64,000 nucleotides of DNA, taken from assembly GCF_900182595.1 (NCBI RefSeq), contig NZ_FXTN01000003.1, positions 124,001-188,000 of the forward strand. Direction: 5' to 3'. Each line of letters starts with the position of its first letter. Position 1 is the stretch's first letter. Below are positions 42,604-51,010 of the stretch, one piece after another. Origin of the DNA: Pedobacter westerhofensis (lineage in GTDB: Bacteria; Bacteroidota; Bacteroidia; Sphingobacteriales; Sphingobacteriaceae). Made by a program: the position numbers and the translations under genes. Under the pieces are notes generated by a model, which was not told the DNA's origin, ran no database searches, and saw nothing but the letters and a program-made list of their open reading frames with translations.

Positions 42604-44562
42604 CTATTTCGCTTTTAGGACGAAAAAGAAAGATGAACCCTCCCCTGCTTTGCTCTCCGCCCAGATCCTGCCTTCATTGGCTGTCACAAATTCCCTGCAT
42701 ATAACCAGTCCCAGGCTTGTACCTTTTTCATTATTCGTGCCTGTAGTGCTCACGTTGTTCACACTAAATATAGATTCTAACCGCGAAAGCTCTATACCCA
42801 CGCCGGTATCCTTTACCTCCACAATCACCTGGCTATCCTCATACTCCTTTACTGAGACACAGATTTTCCCTCCTTCAGGAGTGAACTTTATGGCATTTGA
42901 CAAAAGATTACGGACTATGAAATCCAAATGATCGGCATCACAAAAAACCCAAAGATCCGGCTCCACATTCTGGTCAATAGAGATTGATTTTAATGCTGCG
43001 GCTTCCTTCAAAAGTAACAGGTTTCTATTGATCTTCTTGGCGGGGCTCACCCGGGCCCGATTGATCATAATCCCTTTCAACTGCATTTGTCCCCAGCGTA
43101 ACAGCAAGTTAAGCGTCTCCAATGAGGCGTTGCATTGTAATTCCAGTTTGGCGAGCATAGCCGTTTTTTCTTCTTCAGTAAGCCAGCCCTTATTTACAAG
43201 TCCTAAAAGGTTAAGAATCGAAGTCAGCGGCCCCCTGAGGTCATGCCCCAGAATAGAGAAAAGCTTGTCTTTAACCGTGTTTGACTGAACAAGGTCTGCA
43301 TTAGCCTTGTTCATTAAACGATTTAGGTTTCTGATCTTAAAGAAGTATGCCCCAAGGATCAGCAACAGCGTTATACTGCCAAAGATAATCCATGTTAATA
43401 TTCTCTTTTCCAGCAGTTGTTCATTGTTTAGAAATTTCAGTTGCTGAACTTTAGCCTCCGATTTGCTGAGTTCGTATTGCGCCTGCAGATTGGATATTTT
43501 TACAGAGATGTCCTTAAAGTAAGAGCTGTCGGCAATACGGTACTGTTTTGATCTCGCCTCATAAGCTGCTTTATAATTACCGGTTTTCTCATGTAGTACC
43601 GCAATATGCGCCAAAGCTTCAAGGACCTGTTTATTGGCCAGTTTTTTTTGCGCAAGGGCCAGTGCCTGCTGCTGGTAACTCAATGACAATTTAGGATCAG
43701 CTGCCCCATAACTTTCTGCAAGAGCCATCAGGCTTTGAAACTCCCGGATACTATTCTTAATGTTTCTCGACTTTTGCAGCGCTCCTTTCTGAAGCTCAAT
43801 TGCCTTTGCCGTGGCACCAGATTTCGCATATACCTGTGCAAGTCCGTTGGTGAGGGAAATGTTCAAACCCATCATCTCGGGATAATCACTTTGCGAAATG
43901 CCCTTTTCAAAATAAAAGATGGCTTTGGACAGATCACCTGTTTCCCTGTAGGCAGCGCCAAAATTGAGGTAAGCGTTTAACTTTAAGCTCGAAAATGGAA
44001 GTTGTATTCCTATAGCCTCTGCTTTCTGGTAGTAGGAGATTGCACGCTGATAGTTATGCCTGTTGGCATACACTTCTCCCAGTGTGATATAAGACTCCAT
44101 GACGCCGTTTTTATCATTGTTCTTTTCACTGATCTTTAAGGCCTGCAAAAAATACGTCAGGGCACCCGTTGAATTTCCTTTCCTATTTTCTACTACCCCA
44201 AGGCGTATGTTCTCTTTAATTATTCCCTTGTGGTTGTGGAGCCTTTTGTAGATTTCAAGTGCCTCCAGGTAATGTTGTCTCGAAGATTCTGCATTTCCGG
44301 AGTTATCATCTATCATCCCCATCTGGTTCAGCATTTTTGCTGTACCTTCTTCATCATTTGTCTGTTTGGCAAGCTTCATCCCGAGGCGGACAAAATACAA
44401 GGCTGAATCAGGCTGGTCATACCTGTAATGGATGATCAGTTTTTCATATGCCTGAATATCTTTTCCGGGTAAGGTTGAATTCCCGGGTTGCTGGAAGCCG
44501 TAAAGGAGCTGAGAACTGTATGTCAGAAAAAAACAAAGGGAAAACGCACGAAAAAAGGACAT
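42604..44562 (-). CDS. TPR-containing membrane histidine kinase
   Basis: 652-aa sensor kinase. The signal/anchor is at residues 4-22. At least five TPRs follow in the periplasmic half (about 30-350; GDLSKAIFYFEKGISQS is typical), then one transmembrane helix (about 393-411, ILTWIIFGSITLLLILGAYFF region). The HisKA H-box is LGHDLRGPLTSILN (about 437) and the ATPase has N box LLSNAIKFTPEGG, G1 VKDTGVGIEL and G2 GTSLGLVICREF. Reception of the signal by periplasmic TPRs is typical of Bacteroidota. No response regulator is adjacent; the downstream gene is a protease, which could be a target or provide the signal. Confidence 0.9.
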   Translation of the reverse strand: MSFFRAFSLCFFLTYSSQLLYGFQQPGNSTLPGKDIQAYEKLIIHYRYDQPDSALYFVRLGMKLAKQTNDEEGTAKMLNQMGMIDDNSGNAESSRQHYLEALEIYKRLHNHKGIIKENIRLGVVENRKGNSTGALTYFLQALKISEKNNDKNGVMESYITLGEVYANRHNYQRAISYYQKAEAIGIQLPFSSLKLNAYLNFGAAYRETGDLSKAIFYFEKGISQSDYPEMMGLNISLTNGLAQVYAKSGATAKAIELQKGALQKSRNIKNSIREFQSLMALAESYGAADPKLSLSYQQQALALAQKKLANKQVLEALAHIAVLHEKTGNYKAAYEARSKQYRIADSSYFKDISVKISNLQAQYELSKSEAKVQQLKFLNNEQLLEKRILTWIIFGSITLLLILGAYFFKIRNLNRLMNKANADLVQSNTVKDKLFSILGHDLRGPLTSILNLLGLVNKGWLTEEEKTAMLAKLELQCNASLETLNLLLRWGQMQLKGIMINRARVSPAKKINRNLLLLKEAAALKSISIDQNVEPDLWVFCDADHLDFIVRNLLSNAIKFTPEGGKICVSVKEYEDSQVIVEVKDTGVGIELSRLESIFSVNNVSTTGTNNEKGTSLGLVICREFVTANEGRIWAESKAGEGSSFFFVLKAK

Positions 44563-44591
44563 ATAAAGGTACCAGGGGCGACGTAATACAC

Positions 44592-44599
44592 CAAAGATA
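44592..44599 (-). promoter_or_regulatory. -7 promoter box of the TPR histidine kinase gene
   Basis: TATCTTTG on the minus strand, 29 nt before the ATG at 44562. The -33 element is not clear. Confidence 0.4.
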
Positions 44600-44623
44600 A
44601 TAGTTTGGGCCTAATTGTAAAGT

Positions 44624-44653
44624 AAAAAAGCCAGGTATTTACCCGGCTTTTTT
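44624..44653 (-). terminator. Rho-independent terminator after cobA
   Basis: Stem AAAAAAGCCAGGT (44624-44636) and ACCCGGCTTTTTT (44641-44653), one mismatch, 4-nt loop, followed by U on the minus strand. It separates cobA from the kinase promoter. Confidence 0.8.
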
Positions 44654-44676
44654 GATAAGTTTATGATGTAATGTTT

Positions 44677-45468
44677 TTAATATTCTTCAGAAAGAACAGC
44701 ATAAAAATCTCTGATCCTGGCAAAAGAAGGATGAAGCGAAACCACATCACCAAGTACCAGCAGTGCCGGAGATGAAATTTTATGATCCTCAATCAGTTCT
44801 GCAATCGTATCCACTACGCCTACAATGATATTCTCGTTTTTACTGGACCCATTCTCAATCACTGCAACAGGAAGCCTGTCTTTTCCTTCTGCTATAAAGA
44901 TTGCTGCAATTTCTCTGATCCTTTCTATTCCCATCAGAACAACAATTGTTGCATTGGATTTCGCCGCCCCTTTAAGATCTGGAGAGATCTCTCCTTTAGC
45001 ATTTGTGCCAGAAAGCACCCAGAAGCTTTCGCTCAGATCTCCATAGATCATTGGTATTTTATGAAGGCCAGGTACCCCGGTTGCACTGGAAATACCAGGT
45101 ATAATTTCAGTTTGTATGCTATAGGACTCTGCAAAGTCAACTTCTTCAAATCCTCGCGCAAAAACAAAAGGATCGCCGCTTTTTAAGCGGACTACATGCC
45201 CATAATTTAACGCGTAATCAATCATTAATTTATTAACAGCGTCCTGTGAGAAAGACTCATCGTCTGAACGGCCAACAAAAATCCTGATCGCATGTTCAGG
45301 TGCGTGGTTTAATAAAGCACCGTTTACCAAAGCATCATACAATACCACATCGGCTGTGTTTAGTGCCTTTACTCCTTTAAGACTAATTAAATCAGGATCT
45401 CCGGGACCAGCTCCAACCAATGTAATACGTGGTTCCTGGACGCTGCTTTTTGTTTTGTTTAAAATCAT
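44677..45468 (-). CDS. cobA: Uroporphyrinogen-III C-methyltransferase
   Basis: 263-aa SAM-dependent methyltransferase that converts uroporphyrinogen III to precorrin-2, the branch point to siroheme and cobalamin. Motifs are VGAGPGDPDLISLKGVKAL (residues 18-36), the DVVLYDALV strand, LKSGDPFVFARGFEE (SAM site) and PGISSATGVPGLHKIPM. It is the stand-alone form, without CysG dehydrogenase/chelatase or HemD fusion. The start at 45468 (MILNKTK) is preferred because its promoter box lies at 45507-45514; a farther upstream in-frame start at 45504 would be untranscribed. It lies 111 bp from the Rrf2 gene on the same strand. The cobalamin block is 7-18 kb away, so this copy may serve siroheme, cobalamin or both. 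Confidence 0.93.
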   Translation of the reverse strand: MILNKTKSSVQEPRITLVGAGPGDPDLISLKGVKALNTADVVLYDALVNGALLNHAPEHAIRIFVGRSDDESFSQDAVNKLMIDYALNYGHVVRLKSGDPFVFARGFEEVDFAESYSIQTEIIPGISSATGVPGLHKIPMIYGDLSESFWVLSGTNAKGEISPDLKGAAKSNATIVVLMGIERIREIAAIFIAEGKDRLPVAVIENGSSKNENIIVGVVDTIAELIEDHKISSPALLVLGDVVSLHPSFARIRDFYAVLSEEY

Positions 45469-45506
45469 AACCGAAATTTTAAGGGTTCGTATGTGTGTTA
45501 GCAATA

Positions 45507-45514
45507 CAAATATA
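45507..45514 (-). promoter_or_regulatory. -7 promoter box of cobA
   Basis: TATATTTG on the minus strand, 38 nt before the ATG at 45468. An internal promoter between the Rrf2 gene and cobA. Confidence 0.4.
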
Positions 45515-45579
45515 CAAAGTCTATTGAATAAGTAGTCTTTATTTTAAAATAAATTTATCCGGTTATGAAAGAGTAGTTA

Positions 45580-46017
45580 TTATACCAGCAGGTCGTCTGT
45601 ATTTTCGCGTGCAATTACGTCGGCCACGGATGTCCTGGAAAGCACCTGTAAGGTAGCGTCTCTTACGTCAATAAATGTTTTTCTTATTCCGCAGGTTTTC
45701 TCGTCGTGGCATTCATCGCATTTGCGGTAGAATTTTAAACTTGCACATGGAACCATAGCGATCGGGCCATCGGTGATCCGTAAAATATCCGCCAGATAGA
45801 TATCAGCAGCATTTTTGTTGAGGCTATACCCCCCGCCAGCGCCTTTTTTGCTATACAGATAGCCGGCGTTGCGGAGGTCTAATAATATCTGTTCCAGAAA
45901 TTTCCTGGGTATCATCTCCTGTTCTGCCAACCTTACGATCTGCATTGGAGGGTTTTCTACGTTTTTGCCTAAAGCCACCAGTGCTTTAATGGCATATTTT
46001 GTTTTCTTAGACAACAT
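45580..46017 (-). CDS. Rrf2-family transcriptional regulator, Fe-S type
   Basis: 145-aa Rrf2 protein: N-terminal winged helix (KTKYAIKALVALGKN, MIPRKFLEQILLDLRNAGYL, KKGAGGGYSL, the last with the wing Gly-rich turn). A four-Cys segment MVPCASLKFYRKCDECHDEK, followed by TCG, gives a C-X8-C-X2-C-X5-C spacing, probably an iron-sulfur cluster site. Rrf2 proteins of this kind sense cysteine, iron or nitric oxide. The next gene on the same strand makes precorrin-2 for siroheme, needed by sulfite and nitrite reductases, so control of sulfur or siroheme metabolism is a reasonable inference. Confidence 0.85.
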   Translation of the reverse strand: MLSKKTKYAIKALVALGKNVENPPMQIVRLAEQEMIPRKFLEQILLDLRNAGYLYSKKGAGGGYSLNKNAADIYLADILRITDGPIAMVPCASLKFYRKCDECHDEKTCGIRKTFIDVRDATLQVLSRTSVADVIARENTDDLLV

Positions 46018-46025
46018 ATTGGATG

Positions 46026-46033
46026 CAAAGCTA
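46026..46033 (-). promoter_or_regulatory. -7 promoter box of the Rrf2 gene
   Basis: TAGCTTTG on the minus strand, ending 8 nt before the ATG at 46017: predicted leader of only a few nucleotides. The box is identical to that of the fad operon. Confidence 0.45.
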
Positions 46034-46141
46034 AGAAAAGATTTAGGTAATGATAAATGCTAATGATTTACTTATCAATACTTCCGGAGATGAAACTGAA
46101 TTTAATCCCCGGAATAGTATACCTTAACCTGATCTGTAAAA

Positions 46142-46387
46142 TTATTCTTTGATGAAATCTTCATAGAAATCATCGGGAGCTTCAGCATCCGCAGAATCTT
46201 CATTTTTAACGGTTGCCAGTAAAGCGATCAGCTTTTTTTCAAGCCTTTCATATTCAGCCCTGTGCTGTTCCGTTCTTTCAGGCAAACCCTGAGGGTCAAC
46301 CAGCGAAGACACTTTGGATTCTAAATAAGAGCTGTAAGTTTCTGCAGTCCTGTCTGCCAGGTCATACAGGAGTTCTTTATAAGTCAT
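46142..46387 (-). CDS. Small acidic helical protein, unknown function
   Basis: 81-aa protein with two long amphipathic helices (MTYKELLYDLADRTAETYSS, RAEYERLEKKLIALLATVK) and a strongly acidic tail (EDSADAEAPDDFYEDFIKE). No signal peptide, no known motif. ATG start, codon usage like the neighbours, not overlapped by another gene. I do not recognise the family; a structural or adaptor role is possible but not supported. Confidence 0.55.
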   Translation of the reverse strand: MTYKELLYDLADRTAETYSSYLESKVSSLVDPQGLPERTEQHRAEYERLEKKLIALLATVKNEDSADAEAPDDFYEDFIKE

Positions 46388-46619
46388 AGTTTCGTTTGTA
46401 TATGAATAGATAGCTATATAACGCTTGCTCGTTCATTTTGTTTCTGACAGATTGCTACTGCCCGGGGCATATTGTGGAGAAACTGGACATATTGAACCAG
46501 CCATATAAAGTACAAATCATTGATTTAAAGACCAGTAAAAAAAAAATCAAACAGTGGCATTGTTTTCAATCCTATTCAAATGGAATTGAAACAATAATTA
46601 TTAAAAAATACAGCACAAC

Positions 46620-46934
46620 ATGAAAAATTTCATTTTATCAGCCGCTATAGTAGCATTCGCAGGCGTATCAACAGTTAAAGCAAATGAAATCAGAACACCC
46701 TTAACGATCAGCCTGGCATCAGATAGTACTGCGAATAAAGTTCCTGTTAAACTGGAAGAATTGCCTGAGGCAGTAAAAACCACTTTGAAGGCCAATGCCT
46801 ATAAAGAATGGACGCCAACAACTGCATTCCTGATCACCAAAGCGGACCAGTCTACCTTTTACCAGGTAGATGTTAAAAAAGGAAACGACATTGCCTATTT
46901 ACAGTTAAGTAAAGAGGGTGCCATCATCCAATAA
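46620..46934 (+). CDS. Small exported protein, possibly PepSY-like (DUF2874 type)
   Basis: 104-aa exported protein: the signal peptide (residues 1-21, VAFAGVSTVKANE) is followed by one compact domain in which VKLEELPEAVKTTLKANAYKE leads into beta strands (AFLITKADQSTFYQVDVKKG, IAYLQLSKEGAII). The pattern 'P-x-x-V-x-x-x-L ... Y-x-V-x-x-x-x-G ... L-x-x-x-G-x-I' resembles the PepSY-like domain common in small periplasmic Bacteroidota proteins. Function unknown. The terminator after it overlaps the promoter region of the NtrC-type gene. Confidence 0.65.
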   Translation: MKNFILSAAIVAFAGVSTVKANEIRTPLTISLASDSTANKVPVKLEELPEAVKTTLKANAYKEWTPTTAFLITKADQSTFYQVDVKKGNDIAYLQLSKEGAIIQ

Positions 46935-46964
46935 ATACAACTAAACACAAAATATGACGATATT

Positions 46965-46987
46965 AAAGCCGGAAATCCTCCGGCTTT
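46965..46987 (+). terminator. Rho-independent terminator of the small exported protein gene
   Basis: Stem AAAGCCGG (46965-46972) and CCGGCTTT (46980-46987), 7-nt loop, then CGTATTTTTG. It is immediately followed by the -7 box of the next gene, which shares the T-run. Confidence 0.65.
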
Positions 46988-46989
46988 CG

Positions 46990-46997
46990 TATTTTTG
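46990..46997 (+). promoter_or_regulatory. -7 promoter box of the NtrC-type regulator gene
   Basis: TATTTTTG, 23 nt before the ATG at 47021. It overlaps the tail of the preceding terminator. Confidence 0.45.
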
Positions 46998-47020
46998 CCA
47001 TTATATCAAAGCAGATACCT

Positions 47021-48349
47021 ATGGCGAAAATACTTATTATTGAAGATGATCTAACTTTCTCACAGCTGTTAGAGGGCTTTCTTAAAAAGCATGGCCATCA
47101 GCCATTTATCGTTCATGACGTCAAAAATTCTTTTAAAATATTAGCACAGGACACCTTTGATCTCTTACTGGTAGACTACCGGCTGCCCGATGGTACCGGC
47201 CTGGAAGTCCTGTCACATATAAGGGAAAAAGGATTCAATTATCCCGTGGTTATCATGACCAGTTTCAATGATGTGCGTACTGCCGTTAAATCAATTCAGC
47301 TTGGCGCAATTGATTATATCACCAAACCCGTTAATCCGGATGAATTGTTAATGATCATCGGAGGCGCACTGGAGAAAAAAACGGAGAGCGGAAAAAAAGC
47401 TACTGTTGAGCATGCCGACTTTATTAAAGGTAAAAGTACAACGGCAGATAAGTTATATGCACATATAGATCTTGTAGCCCCTACAGATATGTCCGTTATT
47501 ATCCAGGGTGAAAGTGGGACCGGCAAGGAATATGCCGCCCGTACCCTTCATGCCCAGAGCAAACGCAGCGCAAAGCCTTTTGTGGCAATCGATTGCGGCG
47601 CACTGTCACGGGACCTGGCCGCAAGTGAACTTTTTGGACACGTAAAGGGAGCATTTACAGGTGCCGTAAACGACAAAAAAGGACAGTTTGAAGCCGCCGA
47701 GGGGGGCACGTTATTCCTGGATGAGGTAGGTAACCTGAGCTACGAGGTGCAGGTAAAGTTATTGAGAGCCTTGCAGGAACGGGTAATCCAGCCTGTAGGC
47801 AGCACAAAGAAAATTGCTGTGAATGTCCGTATCATCACAGCCACAAATGACGACCTGCTGAACAGCATTCAAAACGGAGAATTCCGCGAAGATCTTTATC
47901 ACCGGTTAAACGAATTCAAAATCCTGCTTCCGGCACTGCGCGACCGTGGTAAGGACCTGGAACTTTTTATTGATCATTTTATCAGGCTTTCGAATGAAGA
48001 ACTGGACAGGAATGTTCAGCATCTTTCTGCGCCGGTAAAAGACCTGCTTCTAAATTACGATTGGCCAGGTAACCTGCGCGAACTGAAAAATGTGATCAAA
48101 AGGATGGTATTGTTAACTCCTGCAGATACGGCTGGTTTAGAATCCCTTCCCGATGAAATGATCCTTGCCATTAAACAGGCACCGAAACCAACCGGATCAG
48201 ATCTGAAAGCGATCAATGAAAGCAATGAGAAAACACTGATCATAGAAACCCTGATCAAAGTAAAATATAATAAATCCAAGGCAGCTAAATTGCTGAATAT
48301 TGACAGAAAAACATTGTATTCGAAAATGGAACGCTACGAAATCGAATAA
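47021..48349 (+). CDS. Sigma-54-dependent response regulator (NtrC family)
   Basis: 442-aa activator. Receiver domain (IIEDDLTFSQLL; phospho-Asp in LLLVDYRLPDGTGLE, about residue 50), AAA+ domain with Walker A GESGTGKEYAAR (about 163), sigma-54 contact loop GAFTGA (about 211), Walker B GGTLFLDEVGNL and the arginine finger region REDLYHRLN, then a Fis-type HTH (NKSKAAKLLNIDRKTLYSKM). All elements required for opening sigma-54 promoters are intact. It converges with the large hybrid kinase (stop codons 15 bp apart), which is its most likely partner through the kinase's HPt domain. Targets unknown. Confidence 0.92.
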   Translation: MAKILIIEDDLTFSQLLEGFLKKHGHQPFIVHDVKNSFKILAQDTFDLLLVDYRLPDGTGLEVLSHIREKGFNYPVVIMTSFNDVRTAVKSIQLGAIDYITKPVNPDELLMIIGGALEKKTESGKKATVEHADFIKGKSTTADKLYAHIDLVAPTDMSVIIQGESGTGKEYAARTLHAQSKRSAKPFVAIDCGALSRDLAASELFGHVKGAFTGAVNDKKGQFEAAEGGTLFLDEVGNLSYEVQVKLLRALQERVIQPVGSTKKIAVNVRIITATNDDLLNSIQNGEFREDLYHRLNEFKILLPALRDRGKDLELFIDHFIRLSNEELDRNVQHLSAPVKDLLLNYDWPGNLRELKNVIKRMVLLTPADTAGLESLPDEMILAIKQAPKPTGSDLKAINESNEKTLIIETLIKVKYNKSKAAKLLNIDRKTLYSKMERYEIE

Positions 48350-48364
48350 AATCAATTTCTATTT

Positions 48365-50953
48365 TCATCCGATTTTCAGATTAACCAGCTGCATGAGCTG
48401 GCCAAGTCTGCTGATGCAGCTTTTTAGTTTTTCACGATGGCTGTCTGTAATTACTTCTGATGCGGCAAGTTCAATTTCCATCAGCCTGAATTCCGCGGCT
48501 AATTTGGCTGAGCCCATCTGTGCTGTTCTGCCTGCAATGCGGTGAACAATCAGTCTTGCCATTGGGAGATCATTCAGCAGGATGCCCTGCTCCAGTTCCT
48601 CCGCATCATGCTCACAATCTTCCTTAAACCGGTTCAGTATATTCAACAGGAGCTCCTCATCACCAAAGGTCATTTTTTCCACTATCGAAGTATCCAGCTC
48701 AATACCCGGGTCAAGAGGTTTTTCCACAGGCGTATCCAGTTCTTCCACTATCGAAGTGTCTAGTTCAATACCCGGGTCAACAGGTTTTTCCACAGGCGTA
48801 TCCAGTTCTCCCGCTGCGATGTCATCTATACTGAAAACAGCAAGAAGATCATTTTCCCTGAAAGGCTTCATGATCAGGCCATCAAATCCCTGTCCAAGCA
48901 CAGCTTCCAGTTCTTCAGGCAACACCTGCGCCGTCATCGCATAAATCTTCATATCTGCTGGTATTCTCTCCCTCATCAAATGGCACAGCTCTGTGCCCGA
49001 GATTTCGGGCATCCGCATATCCATCAGCATGTATTTTACTGAGGGGTCCCATTCTGCAGCCAGTACCGCTGCCGGCGAATTAAAACAGAGATGAGGAATT
49101 TGTTTCTTGCTAAAGATAATCTCGCAAAGATCGAGGATCAGCTGATCATCGTCTACCACCCATACTTTATCCGTAGTGCTCAATTTTTTTGCCGGTACCG
49201 GAAGTACCTTCTCTACCTGCAGGGCATCGGCTACCTTAAATGTAAGATAAACAGTAAATGTGCTGCCCGCTCCTGCCTTGCTTTTTACATAGATCCGGCC
49301 GTCCTGATTTTCAACAAGTGATTTAATGATGGTTAGTCCCAAACCTGCCCCCGCCTTATTGATCACCTCTTTGTCGGCGGAGTCAATCTGTTCAAATTCA
49401 TTGAAGATCCTGTGGCTCTCTTCTTCGGTAAACCCTATTCCGGTATCTTTCACCATGAATGTAAAATGCAGATTGCCAAGCTGGCGCTTGTAATAAACAG
49501 TTAAAACAACCTCGCCTTTCTGGGTAAATTTTACCGCATTGCTGAGCAGGTTATACAGGATCTGTTTTAACCGGAAAGCATCACCTTCGATAAATTCTAT
49601 GCCATGCAGCTCAATAGCGGTACGCATACTCAGCTGTTTTTGTTCTGCCTGCGGTTTCATTACCGAAACTACTTCTTCCAGCAAATCTTTGATATTAAAA
49701 GGTTTTCGCTGAAAAGTGAATTTTCCTGAAATAATACGGTTGTAGTCCAGTATTTCATTTACAATCTGAAGCAGGTGTTCAGAAGAATGAAAGATGGCTT
49801 CAATATCTTTGTGCTGGGGGTGCTCCTGGTTCCTGATGATCTCCGCGTAACCGATGATCGACTGCAGCGGGGTCCTGATTTCATGGCTCATATTGGACAG
49901 GAACCTTTGTTTTGCCATGCCATGATATTCTGCTTCATCACGTGCAGCTTCAAGTTCCTTTCTGTATAGATTGCTCCTGGTAATATCCGTCAGAATCAGG
50001 TATAACAGGATAATCGTGAGCAGGAAAAAGCCAATCATGATCCAACTGATCCGGGTAATACCAGTGTTGACCACGGCTTTGGCCTGGATACCATTTTGTT
50101 CGATCTGGGCCACCACTTCACTTTCTACTTTTCTCAGGATATCAAGCATTTGCCTTGTCAGTGCATTATTAGCATTGGCAAGTACAGCTTCCCTGTCCAG
50201 GAACCTGGCGCTCCGTAACCGTTGTTCGCTGGCAATGCTGCGGAGCGATTTTTCAAGCCCCTTCGCAATGATTGTTTCGCCTGATAAGGCAATGGTATCT
50301 CTTTTGATCTTCTCTTCATTAGTAACCTGATAGGATTTGTTTTGCTCCGGGGAATCGTTCTTTTTACTGAAAATCCTGCTGAGAAAACCCTTGCGTTTGG
50401 ATTCATCAACTGGGAGTATGGTAACGGTAGACGTTTTTTTCTCGGTTGTAACAATTGTACTGTCCTGCTGCTGGGGCGGCCTGTTTACCATTTCATTCAG
50501 CTTTTGCACTTCATCTGTAAAAGACTTATTGTTGACCAGTCCTTCGCGGACTTTCAGGTAGTTTACAAACTGCTTGTCCCTGGCAACCAATAGTTTTTCA
50601 ATGGACTTGATCCTGTTCAGCTGCACCGGGTCGTTCAGGTACATGCCACCAAGTGAATCGAGCAATATCCTGAGCTGCCTTGAATCCTTTAAAAAGCCGC
50701 TGTACTTCCCCGGAGAGTTAAAAGCAGTGGTTCTTTGCTGCTGGTCCAGGCTCGCCACTTTTCTTGAAACCTGGTTTACCAAACGTAATTTCGCATTAGG
50801 CGTAGAAATCGTATCCACTGTATCCAGCATTTCATTGAATGCGATCTTACTTACTGCCCAGGCCAGAAAAAGGGCAAAGAAAGCGAGTACAAAACCTGTG
50901 ATAATCTTGCCTTTGGCCGCACCTAAAAAACTCTTTTCGGAAACATCTATCAT
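48365..50953 (-). CDS. Hybrid sensor histidine kinase with receiver and HPt domains
   Basis: 862-aa membrane phosphorelay kinase. TM1 (about 15-37) and TM2 (about 300-325) enclose a periplasmic helical sensor. Then come HisKA (FLSNMSHEIRTPLQSIIGY, His near 354), HATPase (LLSNAVKFTQKGE, VKDTGIGFTEEE, GAGLGLTIIKSL), a receiver (WVVDDDQLILDL, phospho-Asp in YMLMDMRMPEISG, about 644) and a C-terminal HPt (MARLIVHRIAGRTAQMGSA, His near 803). A linker with a perfectly spaced 22-residue duplication separates receiver and HPt. The HPt can pass phosphate to a soluble regulator such as the convergent NtrC-type protein. Input signal unknown. Confidence 0.92.
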   Translation of the reverse strand: MIDVSEKSFLGAAKGKIITGFVLAFFALFLAWAVSKIAFNEMLDTVDTISTPNAKLRLVNQVSRKVASLDQQQRTTAFNSPGKYSGFLKDSRQLRILLDSLGGMYLNDPVQLNRIKSIEKLLVARDKQFVNYLKVREGLVNNKSFTDEVQKLNEMVNRPPQQQDSTIVTTEKKTSTVTILPVDESKRKGFLSRIFSKKNDSPEQNKSYQVTNEEKIKRDTIALSGETIIAKGLEKSLRSIASEQRLRSARFLDREAVLANANNALTRQMLDILRKVESEVVAQIEQNGIQAKAVVNTGITRISWIMIGFFLLTIILLYLILTDITRSNLYRKELEAARDEAEYHGMAKQRFLSNMSHEIRTPLQSIIGYAEIIRNQEHPQHKDIEAIFHSSEHLLQIVNEILDYNRIISGKFTFQRKPFNIKDLLEEVVSVMKPQAEQKQLSMRTAIELHGIEFIEGDAFRLKQILYNLLSNAVKFTQKGEVVLTVYYKRQLGNLHFTFMVKDTGIGFTEEESHRIFNEFEQIDSADKEVINKAGAGLGLTIIKSLVENQDGRIYVKSKAGAGSTFTVYLTFKVADALQVEKVLPVPAKKLSTTDKVWVVDDDQLILDLCEIIFSKKQIPHLCFNSPAAVLAAEWDPSVKYMLMDMRMPEISGTELCHLMRERIPADMKIYAMTAQVLPEELEAVLGQGFDGLIMKPFRENDLLAVFSIDDIAAGELDTPVEKPVDPGIELDTSIVEELDTPVEKPLDPGIELDTSIVEKMTFGDEELLLNILNRFKEDCEHDAEELEQGILLNDLPMARLIVHRIAGRTAQMGSAKLAAEFRLMEIELAASEVITDSHREKLKSCISRLGQLMQLVNLKIG
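48677..48808 (-). repeat. Two 66-bp in-frame repeats in the hybrid kinase linker
   Basis: Units 48743-48808 and 48677-48742 encode 22 residues each, beginning ELDTPVEKP and ending GIELDTSIVE, with one amino-acid difference (Val/Leu). The high DNA identity points to recent duplication. Each unit itself contains two ELDT segments. Confidence 0.85.
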
Positions 50954-51010
50954 CTGCAGTATCGGGTATGAACTGTAAAGATAACAATGATCAGAGCAAT
51001 TTTGTGTGGC

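Noticed and set aside
44677..45468. Grouping cobA with the cobalamin block as one operon
   Set aside because: Eight unrelated genes and strand changes lie between; cobA has its own promoter and terminator.
46438..46623. 61-codon plus-strand frame
   Set aside because: No promoter or signal, unusual composition with a Lys run, and it overlaps the start of the small exported protein gene.
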